64,000 nucleotides of DNA from Alectoria sarmentosa. Lineage: Eukaryota; Ascomycota; Lecanoromycetes; Lecanorales; Parmeliaceae. Positions 34,168 through 44,237 of this stretch are shown one piece after another. The notes beneath the pieces were generated by a model. That model had not been told where the DNA came from. It saw only the letters and a list, made by a program, of their open reading frames with translations, and did not search any database. The stretch is from assembly GCA_009733775.1 (NCBI GenBank), contig WOGZ01000134.1, positions 22,189-86,188 on the forward strand, in the 5' to 3' direction. A program made the position numbers and the translations under genes. The number at the start of each line of letters is the position of its first letter. The stretch's first letter is position 1.

Positions 34168-35511
34168 GTTGGTGGCTGAGTACGGTGGATATCCAAGGTA
34201 CTAGTAGCGCTGTGGTGCAGAACAAGTTCAAGTCCCTGCAAATAATCCGTTGGAACTAGAGAGGACGATGACAGACAAGACAGATTGCGAGATATTGGGG
34301 GAATTTAATGAGATATATAAGCACTTTCTGGCTCCCATCTTCCCCTACGCATACCGAGCGTTTTCATGGCATCTCAACGTGATCGACGATCAAACTTGAT
34401 TCTCTGAGATATTCAGTTAGAAGTAGGGAAGGATGTGCTGCATTTTTTAATGCTTGCCTTGGCCATCTCGTCTCCAGTTGTGGAGGACTGTGCACGGTGT
34501 AGACGGCGAAGGATCATTGGGGAACATGGCTCACACATGATTCGAAGCTAATCAGCGGCGGGGAATTGCGTCAAGGAACTCGAAGTGACGGCCTAGACTA
34601 CACTTTCACAGAGGTTCACAATTTCCAATGCAAGACCAGACTGTGTGAGTGGAGAGTAGCAATCGCAGGTTAGCACCAGAGTCTGGGGCCACCTTAGAGA
34701 GCGGCATTGCCGATTTCCAGTACAGTGGTCCAACACCAAGACAATCTGACAATGTTGTGATTTTTGAGGGCCTGTAAGTCTTGGGCCTTGGGAATGGAAG
34801 TGTGGAAATTGTGAAGTACTAGTAGGAGAGAGCAGTTTCTTGGATTATTGGATATGATATCTCTCGGTGAACAGAATGTTTTGCGTAACGTCGACCATTG
34901 CCTTCATAGAAAATCAGAGTCACTCTCACTCGGCAGGGACTTTTGTCTTTATGGGGTACCTATGGTTAATGGCCTGTACAGCATATGCAACGTATCGGCA
35001 GGTGCAGCGAGCACAGCACTGCAGCACATGTCTGTAGTACATCAGCTTGCACTCTATCCTCCGAGGCGCAGCAAGTCATGGACGCAGCAAGCCTGTGATG
35101 CATCGCTGTAGCATACCTAAAGTACTGTCGCACACCTGACTGCAGTACACTCCCGTCTGCAGCCGACCTACTGCTCGACCGCATACTCGCCTGCAGCACA
35201 GCTACTATGGTGACATGCTACAGAGGAAGGCTAGTACCGAAGCAGGCCAGGGGACATAGAAGTAGGGGTCCATGAGCAGCTTGGCAGCTAAGGACCTTCT
35301 CCATGAGGTGATGTTGTAGCCTGCCCCATTTGGACAGTTCACCGGGGAATACCGATAATCTCGCATGAAAAAGCCACCTTGGAGACTCCCCTGGTTCCTG
35401 GATCCTGTCAGGTGGCTGCCGAAATGAAGGGTGGGAAATGCCTGGGAAGTGCCTGGGAAATTGAGAGCACGCGTGGCTGCCCAAACATTCGCTGTGATTA
35501 CGCGGCCTGAA

Positions 35512-35543
35512 AGTCTGATAGTCTGATAGTCTGATAGTCTGAT
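35512..35543. repeat. tandem repeat, 4 x AGTCTGAT
   Basis: Four exact copies of an 8-bp unit in an otherwise gene-poor stretch. Confidence 0.9.
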
Positions 35544-35610
35544 TTCCATTCGCTGTTACCTCGGTAATGCAGGTGGCTTTCTTCAGTTCATTAGAGTGAC
35601 TGCTGCTGTG

Positions 35611-35638
35611 TCTATGGCTTTTTCTGAAAAGCCATAGA
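35611..35638. repeat. perfect inverted repeat, 12-bp stem, 4-base loop
   Basis: TCTATGGCTTTT, loop TCTG, then AAAAGCCATAGA. A strong hairpin on either strand, not attached to any gene I recognise. The A/T side makes it a possible intrinsic stop-like structure, but in a fungus it is more likely an element relic. Confidence 0.85.
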
Positions 35639-37068
35639 CTGAAAAGCGTATCAAGTACCATGAGACTGAGCACCAACACCAAGAAGTTCAGGGCAGCTTT
35701 CGGACCACAAAAAGGCTATAAGGCTGTATGGTACGGGCCGAAAGGCTGGAAACCTTGAGTCTGACTGAGGTGTGGCTATGTGGCTATGTACTTTGGTGTG
35801 AAGGCCAGACAGGGAGTGGGAGTGGGTGTGGGTGGTAGAGAATCCGGGTTCGAGGGAGTCCGAACCCCGCCGAAGCCTTTGTCAGCTTGATGATTCAGTC
35901 GGTCATAGATAACGACTCTTGCCGCACGGCCGAGGCCTGCATCCTAGACTTGATGCGATCAACATCATCTTTCCCTCTCCGAGAACCTCCCAGGCCTGCA
36001 GGATACCCAGGTCGGCATTTTGTAGAGCGTAGGAAACAGCTCTCGAGAGGCGGCCAGGTCTGAGCTTCGCGCTCAGATAGTTGGTGAGTTGGAGTCAAGC
36101 ACCTCAAGCAGAAGAGATAGCACGTCCTATGATTCTGTTAGAAGCAGCTTTCCTCATATACGCCATTGTGGAAGGATTGATGTTGGGAAGCTATCTGCAA
36201 GGCACACCAACCATGTCCCCCCCGAAGGCGCCGTCATTAGCGGCCTTTAGGGCCCGCTCACAGTCACGTTTTGCCGCGTTTTAGGCCCACGTTAGCCCCT
36301 TGGAACGAGATTGGTGGGTAACTTCTCGCGACTCTCTTCCTACCTTCACCATTGCCATTGCATCGGTTGTGACTCAGATTTTCAGAAGTGTAGACGGAGT
36401 GGACGATGACCTGGTCTGGAATGTCAATATCTTTGATGCTGGTGCAGCTCGAGTCCTGCTGCAGCTTCGACACGGGGTACAAACCAAGTTCCTGACCTCA
36501 ACCATCCGAGTTTGCATTTGTTGCGTTTGATAGGATTGGCAAGGACTACAAACGCTTTGGCTTTGAGGATGCAGGCGATAAGTCGTCAAACAAGGACGTT
36601 GAAGAGGTGGTGGGTGGACTTGTATTGGAAGATTTACGCCATGGGGAATCAATGCCATGAGGATTGCTTCAAGAGATCCGAAGGCGAGGTGAAGCTACTA
36701 GTGGGGTATCATGTTCAGGGCCAATATATCTGAATGCCAAGAAGACTGAGTTGTGATGACCACGGCGGACTGACTTGGCCACAGAGCCAAAGACGACTGA
36801 CTAGGCTATGAGACTACTAGGATTCTGATCCACGGGTTCAGAGATTTCAAGCCCTCAGGTAAGAATAAAGACAACGACCTCGAAGATGCCATAGACGACA
36901 TTAATCTCTCTCCATGCTCCTCCTCCTCCAGTTTTAAAAAAGGAGTTGGCGTAGCATTGGGAGGAGAGGTAGCTAGCAGGGTCAGATGCTGGTGAAACTG
37001 TGGCTTTGGCTGATCTACGAACCGACCAAGATCATTCATACTACGCTATGTCTTTAATATTGACCAGA

Positions 37069-37725
37069 ACGGCCCGGCAGCGCCAATGAAACTTCTGTAT
37101 CCACCGGCTCAACCTATCCCACATCGTCCGTTCTTCCCTCCAGCGCCTCCTCGAGCGCGACTACCCCAACGGCAACAGCAGTAGCCCCTCCAACAATAGG
37201 CCCCTACTACCTCGTCGTAGCAGACACAGGCACCCTCTTCGACGGTGACTACATCAATCTCGACTTTGAGCCCAACGATGAGGGATTGAATGTCCTTGTG
37301 TTCGGCTCCACGGGGCTTGTTCCAGGAGGGGATTCAGTCTACTATCTGTTCCCGGACGGCACTTTTCGGAACGATAACACCGGTTGGTGTTCGCTGGTGG
37401 TATTTAGTAGTATTGAGGTTCGATTCCTAATGGCACTGGTACAATGGTGTAGCTGTTTTCTATTTCCTGTTGGACTGCGAGCTACGTCAACTCAAGCGCT
37501 AGTTTTGTCTTTCCTAACCCGGGTTCTCCGGACTACAACGGGGAGACCGCAGTGACTTGTGAGTACGACTTGGGTGGGATCTTGACTTGCCAAGGAGGGG
37601 TCTTTAATGCTTTTCTGCAGACAGTGGTTGGGGGGGACCCCGTTCCTCGAACTCCGTTCGTGCAGCTGGGGTCGACGGTTCCAACAGGGGCTTATCAACT
37701 CACTCTGCTGTGGGATATAGCATAG
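37069..37725 (+). pseudogene. 3' fragment of a Ser/Thr-rich cell-surface protein gene
   Basis: From about 37072 one frame encodes a Ser/Thr/Pro-rich stretch (TSVSTGSTYPTSSVLPSSAS) and a conserved-looking module: PYYLVVADTGTLFDGDYINL, DFEPNDEGLNVLVFG, YYLFPDGTFRNDNT. A second frame, from about 37460 to the TAG at 37723-37725, continues with TASYVNSSASFVFPNPGS, VTCEYDLGGILTCQGG and ends TGAYQLTLLWDIA. A GT..AG intron of about 70 nt (GTTGGT donor near 37382, TAG acceptor near 37451) might join them. The upstream frame is closed by a stop just before 37069, and I find no start or signal peptide upstream. It resembles the C-terminus of fungal wall or secreted mucin-like proteins. It is either 5'-truncated or missing an exon I cannot see. 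Confidence 0.5.
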
Positions 37726-38425
37726 TCTGTTATTGGTGGATGCTTTTGTCGGAGCAATATACTCTGATCTGGTGGATGCTGGTGGGAAGATGGTTAGGGG
37801 TAGCGGTGGGTATTGATGCGTGGGGGCTCTGAGGTCAGAACAGAATGGGATAAGGTATTTGGACATATGTAAAGACAGTAAAAGAAGATCAACGCCAAGA
37901 TTTTCAAAGCTAGATGCTTACGCACACTCGTTTCTAACCACGCCATCCGCCTCTTCTCCTGGTCCGTCCTTCGGTGTCCGCCTAGAACCATGATTCCCGG
38001 TTTGAACTGCGCCTTTATCAGCTTCTAGTCCCAGCTTCAATCCTTCGAATCTTGTATCCCGTACCAAAAAGGAATGGATTTGCGTCTCAAGCGCTAAGCG
38101 ATAAGGAATCACAAATGGCTTTTCCGAGATCAAGGTGTTGGAGCTACTCTTGGGTTGGGTGGAGATTGAGGGTGAAGAACGAACGATGCATGCGAGGACT
38201 AAATAGACTTACAGTTCGCGTCTAGGACATATCGACTCGTTCGCTGAATAATTCACGACGTTCGTGGCGAATTGGTCTGGACAGGGAACTACTCAAATGA
38301 CAGACGGAGCCACTAGTCAGAAATTGAGTATCTACCGGTCCCTCGAACAATAGTGCGGGCGGGCGATCAGCATAATTGTGTAAGGTTCCCTTCAAAGACG
38401 ACGACAACGACCTTGGACAAAAATT
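37726..38425. other. intergenic with an unassigned open frame
   Basis: About 700 bp. A 70-aa frame on the minus strand (37918-38133, starting MISEKPFVIPYRLALETQ) looks protein-like but lacks a joinable upstream exon with clean signals. I do not call it. Confidence 0.35.
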
Positions 38426-39082
38426 TCACCGTGTCGAATCGCCTATACCTCGCTCATGTGAATACGCCGTGGTCTCTTCATTCTCTGCCTCCACCTCTTC
38501 ACCCATCCCATCAATACCAGAATGCAGATGACCGTCTTCCATATCCCTAGGCGCCATGTTAGCCTCGTACCAAAGATCCATCTCCAGATTCTTCGGGCGC
38601 GGCTTCTCGATGTCATCCTCCAACTGCAACTTCATCTCATGAACCGTCTTGTAAAACCTCTCCACATCCTCCCCGAAAGCTCTGATTTCAGCTCTCAGTT
38701 CACCCACATCCTCTCCGAAAGCGTTGATTTCAGCTCTCACATCATCCCTGGTGGCCTCGTCACACTTCCGAACGTCTTTTGTCACAGTCGCTGCAACGCT
38801 CTCATTTTCTCTTCTCAGGGCCGCTGGAGGGGAACGGAATTCCTGACTAGGCATACTTTTGAGTAGCCTCTCTATCTCGTCGTACTGTTGCTCAAAAGGT
38901 CGACCAGTGCCTGTAGTGTCGGAGACAGAGGCCTTGCAATCCTCGTCGAAGATCCGAGCGAAAGATTCGAAGTTCTTGCTCAAATGGGACGGGTCTGGCA
39001 TTTGGCCAAAGGTCTTGGGTGGCATTTCCGCCAAGTCGGCATTGCTGGCGAGAACGGGGGATGTTTGGTGCGATTGCTGCAT
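38426..39082 (-). CDS. hypothetical coiled-coil protein with internal 14-aa repeat
   Basis: An open frame of 310 aa runs 38426-39358; I prefer the internal ATG at 39082 (218 aa, MQQSHQTSPVLASNADLAEM). The residues before it read like translated 5' leader, with a Cys-rich and hydrophobic patchwork. The C-terminal half is highly charged and heptad-like (ERLLKSMPSQEF, DDVRAEINAFGEDVGEL). Two copies of a 14-residue unit (RAEINAFGEDVGEL and RAEIRAFGEDVERF) derive from a 42-bp direct repeat at about 38673-38756. No family recognised. It lies between F-box paralogue B and the cell-surface gene fragment. Confidence 0.6.
   Translation of the reverse strand: MQQSHQTSPVLASNADLAEMPPKTFGQMPDPSHLSKNFESFARIFDEDCKASVSDTTGTGRPFEQQYDEIERLLKSMPSQEFRSPPAALRRENESVAATVTKDVRKCDEATRDDVRAEINAFGEDVGELRAEIRAFGEDVERFYKTVHEMKLQLEDDIEKPRPKNLEMDLWYEANMAPRDMEDGHLHSGIDGMGEEVEAENEETTAYSHERGIGDSTR
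38673..38756. repeat. two tandem 42-bp units within a coding region
   Basis: Two similar units, each containing CCGAAAGC...TGATTTCAGCTCTCA, spaced 42 bp apart. They encode the duplicated 14-aa coiled-coil segment of the host gene. In-frame period. Confidence 0.85.
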
Positions 39083-39479
39083 AGCCTTGACTGTGTTGTA
39101 ATCGCGGTAGACTTGAAGGTGCGAATGATAATTCTGAGAGGAGGATGTGATGAGAAGATATAAGAAAAGCGAGGTTTTCTTAATAAATCCCCTTTTTCTT
39201 GCTGGAAAATGACTCGACGGAATAATGCAATATTTTTCATCTTGGCACGTGAGGCAACGAGGAAAGAGTACCAGGTTCTCGTCACGTTGCCAAAGGCCGT
39301 ACTTACAGACACCTCTTGACTCGTCGTCAGGGTCCGATCTCGAGCGAAAAGAAACCAACTGGATCGGTGTGAAGCGAGAATAGATTGACTGAAGCCGTTC
39401 TATCCAAACAGTGGCTACCTACCGCTACCCCGGCTTCATCATATTCCTTCCTTCTCCATTAACCCTCTACCCTGCCCCA

Positions 39480-40979
39480 TCAGCCATATCCTACACCCAA
39501 ATGATCAGCCTCCCTCGCCTCCCTCCTAATCACAACCTTCACCCCACCTCCAAACGCACCCCTCAATTCCTCTCTCCCATCCACAAGCACCATCTCCCCA
39601 TTCCCCTGTCCATCATCCTCCTTCCACTGTTGCACGCCCCGAATCACCACCTCCTTCATCCGCGGCCACTGCCCTGCCCCAGCTCCCGTCAGTACCGGGA
39701 AAATTCCATCGCCAAACAGCTGATCCATCGGCCGCACGGGCGGCTGTGCTCGCTCGGTCCGGGGCAGCAAGCGCTCGCCCTGCTCAAAGATCAAGGACTC
39801 GAGAGTCGGTTTCACGGACGCGAGGAAGACGCCCCATTCGGCATAGACGTCGTGCTCTTTGCTGGAGTAGGCGGGCGGGAAGTCGAATTGGTCCCTCGCG
39901 CCTACTTTGCGCAAGTGCAGCGATGTGAGAGACGTGCACTTGCCTGCCAGAGTGCCGAGGACGTTCTGCATGGGGCCGGGCGCGTTGAAGTACTCGCTGT
40001 CGTTCCGAAAGCGCGTGAGGTTGTTCCAGGATTGGCGCGTTTGGCGGTGCGGTAGGATGGAGATGGGGACCGCAGGCGGTCTCTGGATCTGACGGACCCT
40101 CCGAGGGACCCTGTTCACGGTAACCCCATAGAGAACGTTTTCGAGGGGATCCGCGTCGTCGAGGTAAGCGTTGTAGTCAGTCAATACGAGGTTAAGGATT
40201 TCAAAGGTATTACCACCCCTCTCATATATTTTGTCATATATCTTGTCGTATATCTTATAGTACCCGTCATCCGTGTCAAACTCCTCATCAATGTCAGTGG
40301 TGCTGGGTACTATCCCACTTTGTTGAAGATTGTCCAGGTCTAGGTGCAGCAAATTCTGAGGACTCGCCAGCAAGATTGACGCGGCGAGAACATATGGCAT
40401 GACCCCGACTAGGCGGACCGAGGTTGCGGCAGGAAATAGGGCGGACGGGATGCTGTGGATGAGTGGCATGGCAAGATGTCTGGACAACCAGGCAAGGTCA
40501 AGGGTCCGGACACTAGTCAGAGACGCAAAGACTTTCCAGATCTCGTTGAAAGGGCTCTTTGGATCCAAGACTACGCTTTTGTTGATGGCGAACGGATCGA
40601 TTCCCAACGTTGTTCGTTGGATGCTGTCGAGAAGCAGCAGTGTCCATGAAAAGTTTTCGACATGCTGTGCAAGGCTTGGATTTCTGATCAAGGCTGACAA
40701 GAAGGCCTCTTGCCTCTTCTGCATCTTGGGCGGAATGTTGTTGCATTGCAGACTGTCGGATGGTTCGTCCCATTTGCTGGGAGGGCAATGGTAGCCAGTT
40801 GGAAAAGTACATGGTACATTGCCGCGATTGTGAATGCTGAGATCGACTTTTCGGAAGATGATGGGTCTGCAGATGGTGTTGTATTTGCTGGCCACTCTGC
40901 TTAGGGCAGCGGAATCGCGGTTGTCGCAGTGCTCGATGACAATGAGGAGTAGCTCGGTGGGCAGGCCAGCGAATGACAT
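39480..40979 (-). CDS. F-box-like protein, intact paralogue B
   Basis: Single exon, 499 aa. The F-box-like segment is at the very N-terminus (GLPTELLLIVIEHCDNRDSA), followed by FRKVDLSIHNRGNVPC, SLQCNNIPPKMQKRQEAFLS, VRTLDLAWLSRHLAMPL and LLHLDLDNLQQSGIVPS, which correspond block by block to paralogue A and to the pseudogene at 18910. The C-terminus (GQWPRMKEVVIRGVQQW) also matches. It lacks the N-terminal extension of paralogue A. A short acidic/Tyr repeat (YYKIYDKIYDKIYERG) in the middle comes from a small direct DNA repeat. Probable SCF adaptor; target unknown. Confidence 0.82.
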   Translation of the reverse strand: MSFAGLPTELLLIVIEHCDNRDSAALSRVASKYNTICRPIIFRKVDLSIHNRGNVPCTFPTGYHCPPSKWDEPSDSLQCNNIPPKMQKRQEAFLSALIRNPSLAQHVENFSWTLLLLDSIQRTTLGIDPFAINKSVVLDPKSPFNEIWKVFASLTSVRTLDLAWLSRHLAMPLIHSIPSALFPAATSVRLVGVMPYVLAASILLASPQNLLHLDLDNLQQSGIVPSTTDIDEEFDTDDGYYKIYDKIYDKIYERGGNTFEILNLVLTDYNAYLDDADPLENVLYGVTVNRVPRRVRQIQRPPAVPISILPHRQTRQSWNNLTRFRNDSEYFNAPGPMQNVLGTLAGKCTSLTSLHLRKVGARDQFDFPPAYSSKEHDVYAEWGVFLASVKPTLESLIFEQGERLLPRTERAQPPVRPMDQLFGDGIFPVLTGAGAGQWPRMKEVVIRGVQQWKEDDGQGNGEMVLVDGREELRGAFGGGVKVVIRREAREADHLGVGYG

Positions 40980-42126
40980 CGTGGGCTTGACTCCTTCGAT
41001 TCTCAGCTTGTTGGTGAAGAACTCTTTTTTTCTGCCTGAGATGAGTTGTAGAGGAAATTCAGAATGCGGTTGGTGGATCTGCTACAATTTTATTCACAAA
41101 GACGTGCAAAGGCAGAGAGCTTAGAAAAGTGTTGAAGGAAGCTGGTGAAGGACGCAAAGAAAAAGAGGACAAGCATGAATACAATGCTCACGACTCAATT
41201 TAATGCAATAAATGCAACATAATGCGTGAAACGTAAATGCACAAAATCCGAGTCCTAGGAAGTCGCGATTCCTTAGTGGCGGTAAGAACCATGGGCCTTC
41301 TCGCTCAAATGAGCTTAGCTCCCATGTGAGATACGAAAGAGCGCACGGCAGCGAAGTGAAATTGAAGTATGAAGACGAGGGTTCCTGTCGGTACTTGTAC
41401 CCATTACAAACCGTATGCCAAGTACGGACGGTAGCCATGATGTATCACCATTCCAAAAATGATCAGAAAGTCAGTAGAGTCCAGTGCCTGTTCCATCAAC
41501 TCGAGTCAACACCACCGATGTTCGATCCAGACACAGTTCAAAGCCAGCCAAGTGGATCAAAAGTTTTGGTGCTGCGAGCAATAGTGCTGAGGTTCTCGAG
41601 AGAACGCTACCTTATTTTTGCTAAATAGTGTTTGAGTGACCGTATCTAGAAATTTCTCGTGCATTTCTTGGTCCCTTCCATTGTGCAAGGGAGCGCACAT
41701 TCGCCCACAACTGCATAACCCGTCAGAGAAAGGAGTGGTGAGCCTTCAACAGGTGAATTAACCCCCCTGACGCAGCGTCGTCTTTGAGCCTGTGGAACTT
41801 GGACATGGATAAGAACCAAGGGAAGCGGCGGGAGATGCGAGTGCGAATAAACCCGGTGAAGATCCTAATTCGTGCCGCCTCGATCTCGTGGGGGTGAAGA
41901 TGCTCCGAAGATTTTCTGGATGAGATGTAGTCACTGGGGCGTAAAGACTCCGAATTAGCGACGGGTCAGGCGTACCTACCCCAGCAATGCGGGATACAGT
42001 ACCAGTAAGCAACCCTGCATGATCTTTTGCGGGGGCATTCCATAAAGCTCATCCTGATCCCAAATGCCAGTTGACTGTTCCCGTTCAGAAATGTCCATGT
42101 AAACGGTCGAGCAATGATCACGACGA
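40980..42126. other. intergenic, no gene seen
   Basis: About 1.15 kb with no recognisable coding sequence. It probably contains the promoters of F-box paralogue B and the small secreted protein gene. Confidence 0.5.
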
Positions 42127-42141
42127 TTGCCAGCTCCAACA

Positions 42142-42798
42142 ATGCGTCTTTTCAAGACTGCCTTGATGTTATCCATTTCAATATTTTGGTCCTTCATGGT
42201 CGCCTGCCCAGCTGCGGGTCTCCTTCATCCGAGCCTCAAGGGTGCATCAACCCGGAATGATCACGAAAAGTCTACTCGGTTATCAATCAGCGATGACCAC
42301 GGCAAATTTACCCGAACGTCATTCAGCCAGGTTGACAAGCGCGATGAAGGCGTGGAATTAGCGTTGGCCTCCTTCGAACAAGAAGGGTTCCTCGTGCCTG
42401 TCCAAGCAGCAGCGGTCGTCCTCGAAGCATTCTACACCGAAATCGCCATCAATTCCCACGGACCGTGGGCCAACACCACTCCACGAACATGGATCAGGAT
42501 TACATTGGGAGCAATCAGGCTCCTCATGACGGCGACAGAAGGAACTACCATCCCCTGGGATTTAGTAACAGAATTTGCACTGCAAATGCTGAGACACACT
42601 GAGCGTGGTTATACGGGCATGTATACTGCAAACTATATCAGTCCGACGATGGGCAACGCTGTCTGGGTCAGCTTGTATCATTGTGCAATTGGACCACTCA
42701 CAGATCCAGCGGTCGCTGGGGCTCCGGCAAAGGTAGCGTCTTGCCTGAATGCGGAGGCTCCGGCTTGGTTTCCCATGAAGGGGACACCCACACGTTAG
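42142..42798 (+). CDS. small secreted protein with Kex2-type site, unknown
   Basis: Single exon, 218 aa from the ATG at 42142 (an in-frame ATG at 42127 is five codons upstream). The N-terminus MRLFKTALMLSISIFWSFMV ACPAAG is a signal peptide. A polar propeptide-like stretch with two related blocks (NDHEKSTRLSISDD, HGKFTRTSFSQ) leads to VDKR|DEGVELALASF, a Kex2-type dibasic site. The mature part is about 150 aa, amphipathic, with only two Cys (YHCAIGP, VASCLNAEAP). No enzyme family recognised. Signal peptide, propeptide, small size and a gene-poor setting with F-box paralogues make it a candidate effector-like protein, by inference only. Confidence 0.72.
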   Translation: MRLFKTALMLSISIFWSFMVACPAAGLLHPSLKGASTRNDHEKSTRLSISDDHGKFTRTSFSQVDKRDEGVELALASFEQEGFLVPVQAAAVVLEAFYTEIAINSHGPWANTTPRTWIRITLGAIRLLMTATEGTTIPWDLVTEFALQMLRHTERGYTGMYTANYISPTMGNAVWVSLYHCAIGPLTDPAVAGAPAKVASCLNAEAPAWFPMKGTPTR

Positions 42799-43053
42799 GC
42801 TGATATGATTGATGATCATTCATTCGGAAACTGGTTGAAGTCTGTATACTCATGGAGGAGAATTCCAAGGATTTGGAGGGCTGTGGTCCCTGCAAACGCG
42901 GATTCCACCGATTGAAGGCACACACGAATGACAGGTTGATCGGCACACGCATACATTGAAGCCCGAAAAGTGATACTCTCAAGAAGGGGTAAGATGATCA
43001 GATATTGATTCTGTCTGTTTACTGCTACCTCCTCCTGTCATTCTCATTCCTAT

Positions 43054-43957
43054 TCATACATAGCCTACATGTATGTCAGCACCCTGGTCCTCGTACGAAT
43101 TGGAACCTCTAAACTTACCTTTCCTGGCTCCCTGAAAGAAGAACCTTACAATGAAAACCTGCAGCCCAGCCATGCAAACCATCAGCCCGCTCTCCACCAC
43201 GCTGAAATTGAATATCCTGCTCTCCGTGCTCTTGACTGTGCTGAAGTTGCGATTTTCGCGTGTCCGAAAGTACTTCTGGTTGCGGTTGATAGTGGAGAGG
43301 TCGCGCGAGACTTTCATGATGGACTCCTCAAGAGCGGAGGTCTGTTCGGGCGAGGTACCTTGTTTGGAGGGTAATAAGGCGGAGGGAGACTCGTTTTCTA
43401 CCTGCGAAGATGGAGAAGGGTCAGCGTACAGTCCAGCATGTCTTTGATGTGGAGACATTGAAGGATAGTCTGGGGCGGCCATAAAGATGGCTGACCGGAA
43501 ACCGTGCGTCCAACATTCGGAAATGGATCTACGTACAGCAATTTCGAAGTCCACCATCTTCTCAGCGAATGTGCTCATCTCGTTATTAAAGCAAAAACTG
43601 TACTCTCCGGTCGCCTTGGCAGTAAAAACGGAGTCTAGCTGGCGCTCTTTAGAATTCTCCATGATGACTTTCCCATCCGGGCCCATGACAGTGTAGTCGA
43701 CATCGAAGGAGCCGCCAGATTGCACCTACGAAGACGTGATGATTTCAGCTCCACGGACACCGAGACACAAAGATTGCTCTGTGAGCAAAAATGGAGCAGC
43801 TTACAGCAAAGTAGAACGCAATCTTGGCCCCTTGTTGCTCTACATTTGAGAAAAAGCAGGCTTTTTCATTGGCTACAAGCTTATAAGTCAGAGCCGTGGC
43901 ACAGGCGTAGGAGAAGAAGCATGTTAAGAGGCCTGTGAATGCAAGGTACGTCCGCAT
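43054..43957 (-). CDS. p24 family cargo receptor (Erp/emp24/gp25L type)
   Basis: Type I membrane protein of COPII/COPI vesicles that sorts cargo between ER and Golgi. Four exons: 43805-43957, 43537-43725, 43119-43401, 43054-43064; 211 aa. Signal peptide MRTYLAFTGLLTCFFSYACA. GOLD domain with the paired Cys (NEKACFFSNVEQQG and EYSFCFNNEMST). Coiled-coil stem (RDLSTINRNQKYFRTREN) and one transmembrane segment (VESGLMVCMAGLQVFIVRFF) follow. The 11-nt last exon is needed for the right tail: skipping the 54-nt intron gives GARKGYV, a short basic cytosolic tail. Introns of 79, 135 and 54 nt have good signals. Divergent from PPX1 with 280 bp between starts. Confidence 0.95.
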
Positions 43958-44237
43958 TTTGCTGGACAGATTGAAAAGCGTGAAATACTCTCAGAACGGT
44001 TCGAACGAAGTGTCCGCAAATCTTCGCGCCGCGACGTCGCAGGTCCCAAGTCTTGGCGTTCTCCTGACCCGCCCCGGCCAAAAAGCCGTCACACTCCGCT
44101 GAGGTCACCGAGGTAACAGCTACGCTGACGCAATTATGCAGAAGCCATGAGCCGGTAACAAGTTCTCCATCAAAGAGTGCTGCCCCATGCTGCTTCATAC
44201 TGAGGATAAGACTGTGAAGCTCAACAACAAAGCTCCC

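Larger units (their letters stand above)
34168..37068. other. gene-poor region with small repeats
   Basis: About 2.9 kb with no convincing gene. It contains a 4x8-bp direct repeat (35512-35543), a perfect 12-bp-stem hairpin (35611-35638), and a short palindrome GGGTTCG...CGAACCC at about 35848-35869. The open frames are short and repetitive. Confidence 0.5.

Noticed and set aside
35840..35880. B-box-like GGGTTCGA as a tRNA
   Set aside because: It is part of a short palindrome; no acceptor, D or anticodon arm could be found.
37412..37425. GGTTCGATTCC as a tRNA T arm
   Set aside because: The flanking five bases do not pair, and it lies inside the cell-surface gene fragment.
37918..38133. 70-aa minus-strand frame MISEKPF...
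   Set aside because: Protein-like composition, but no upstream exon joins in phase with acceptable signals.
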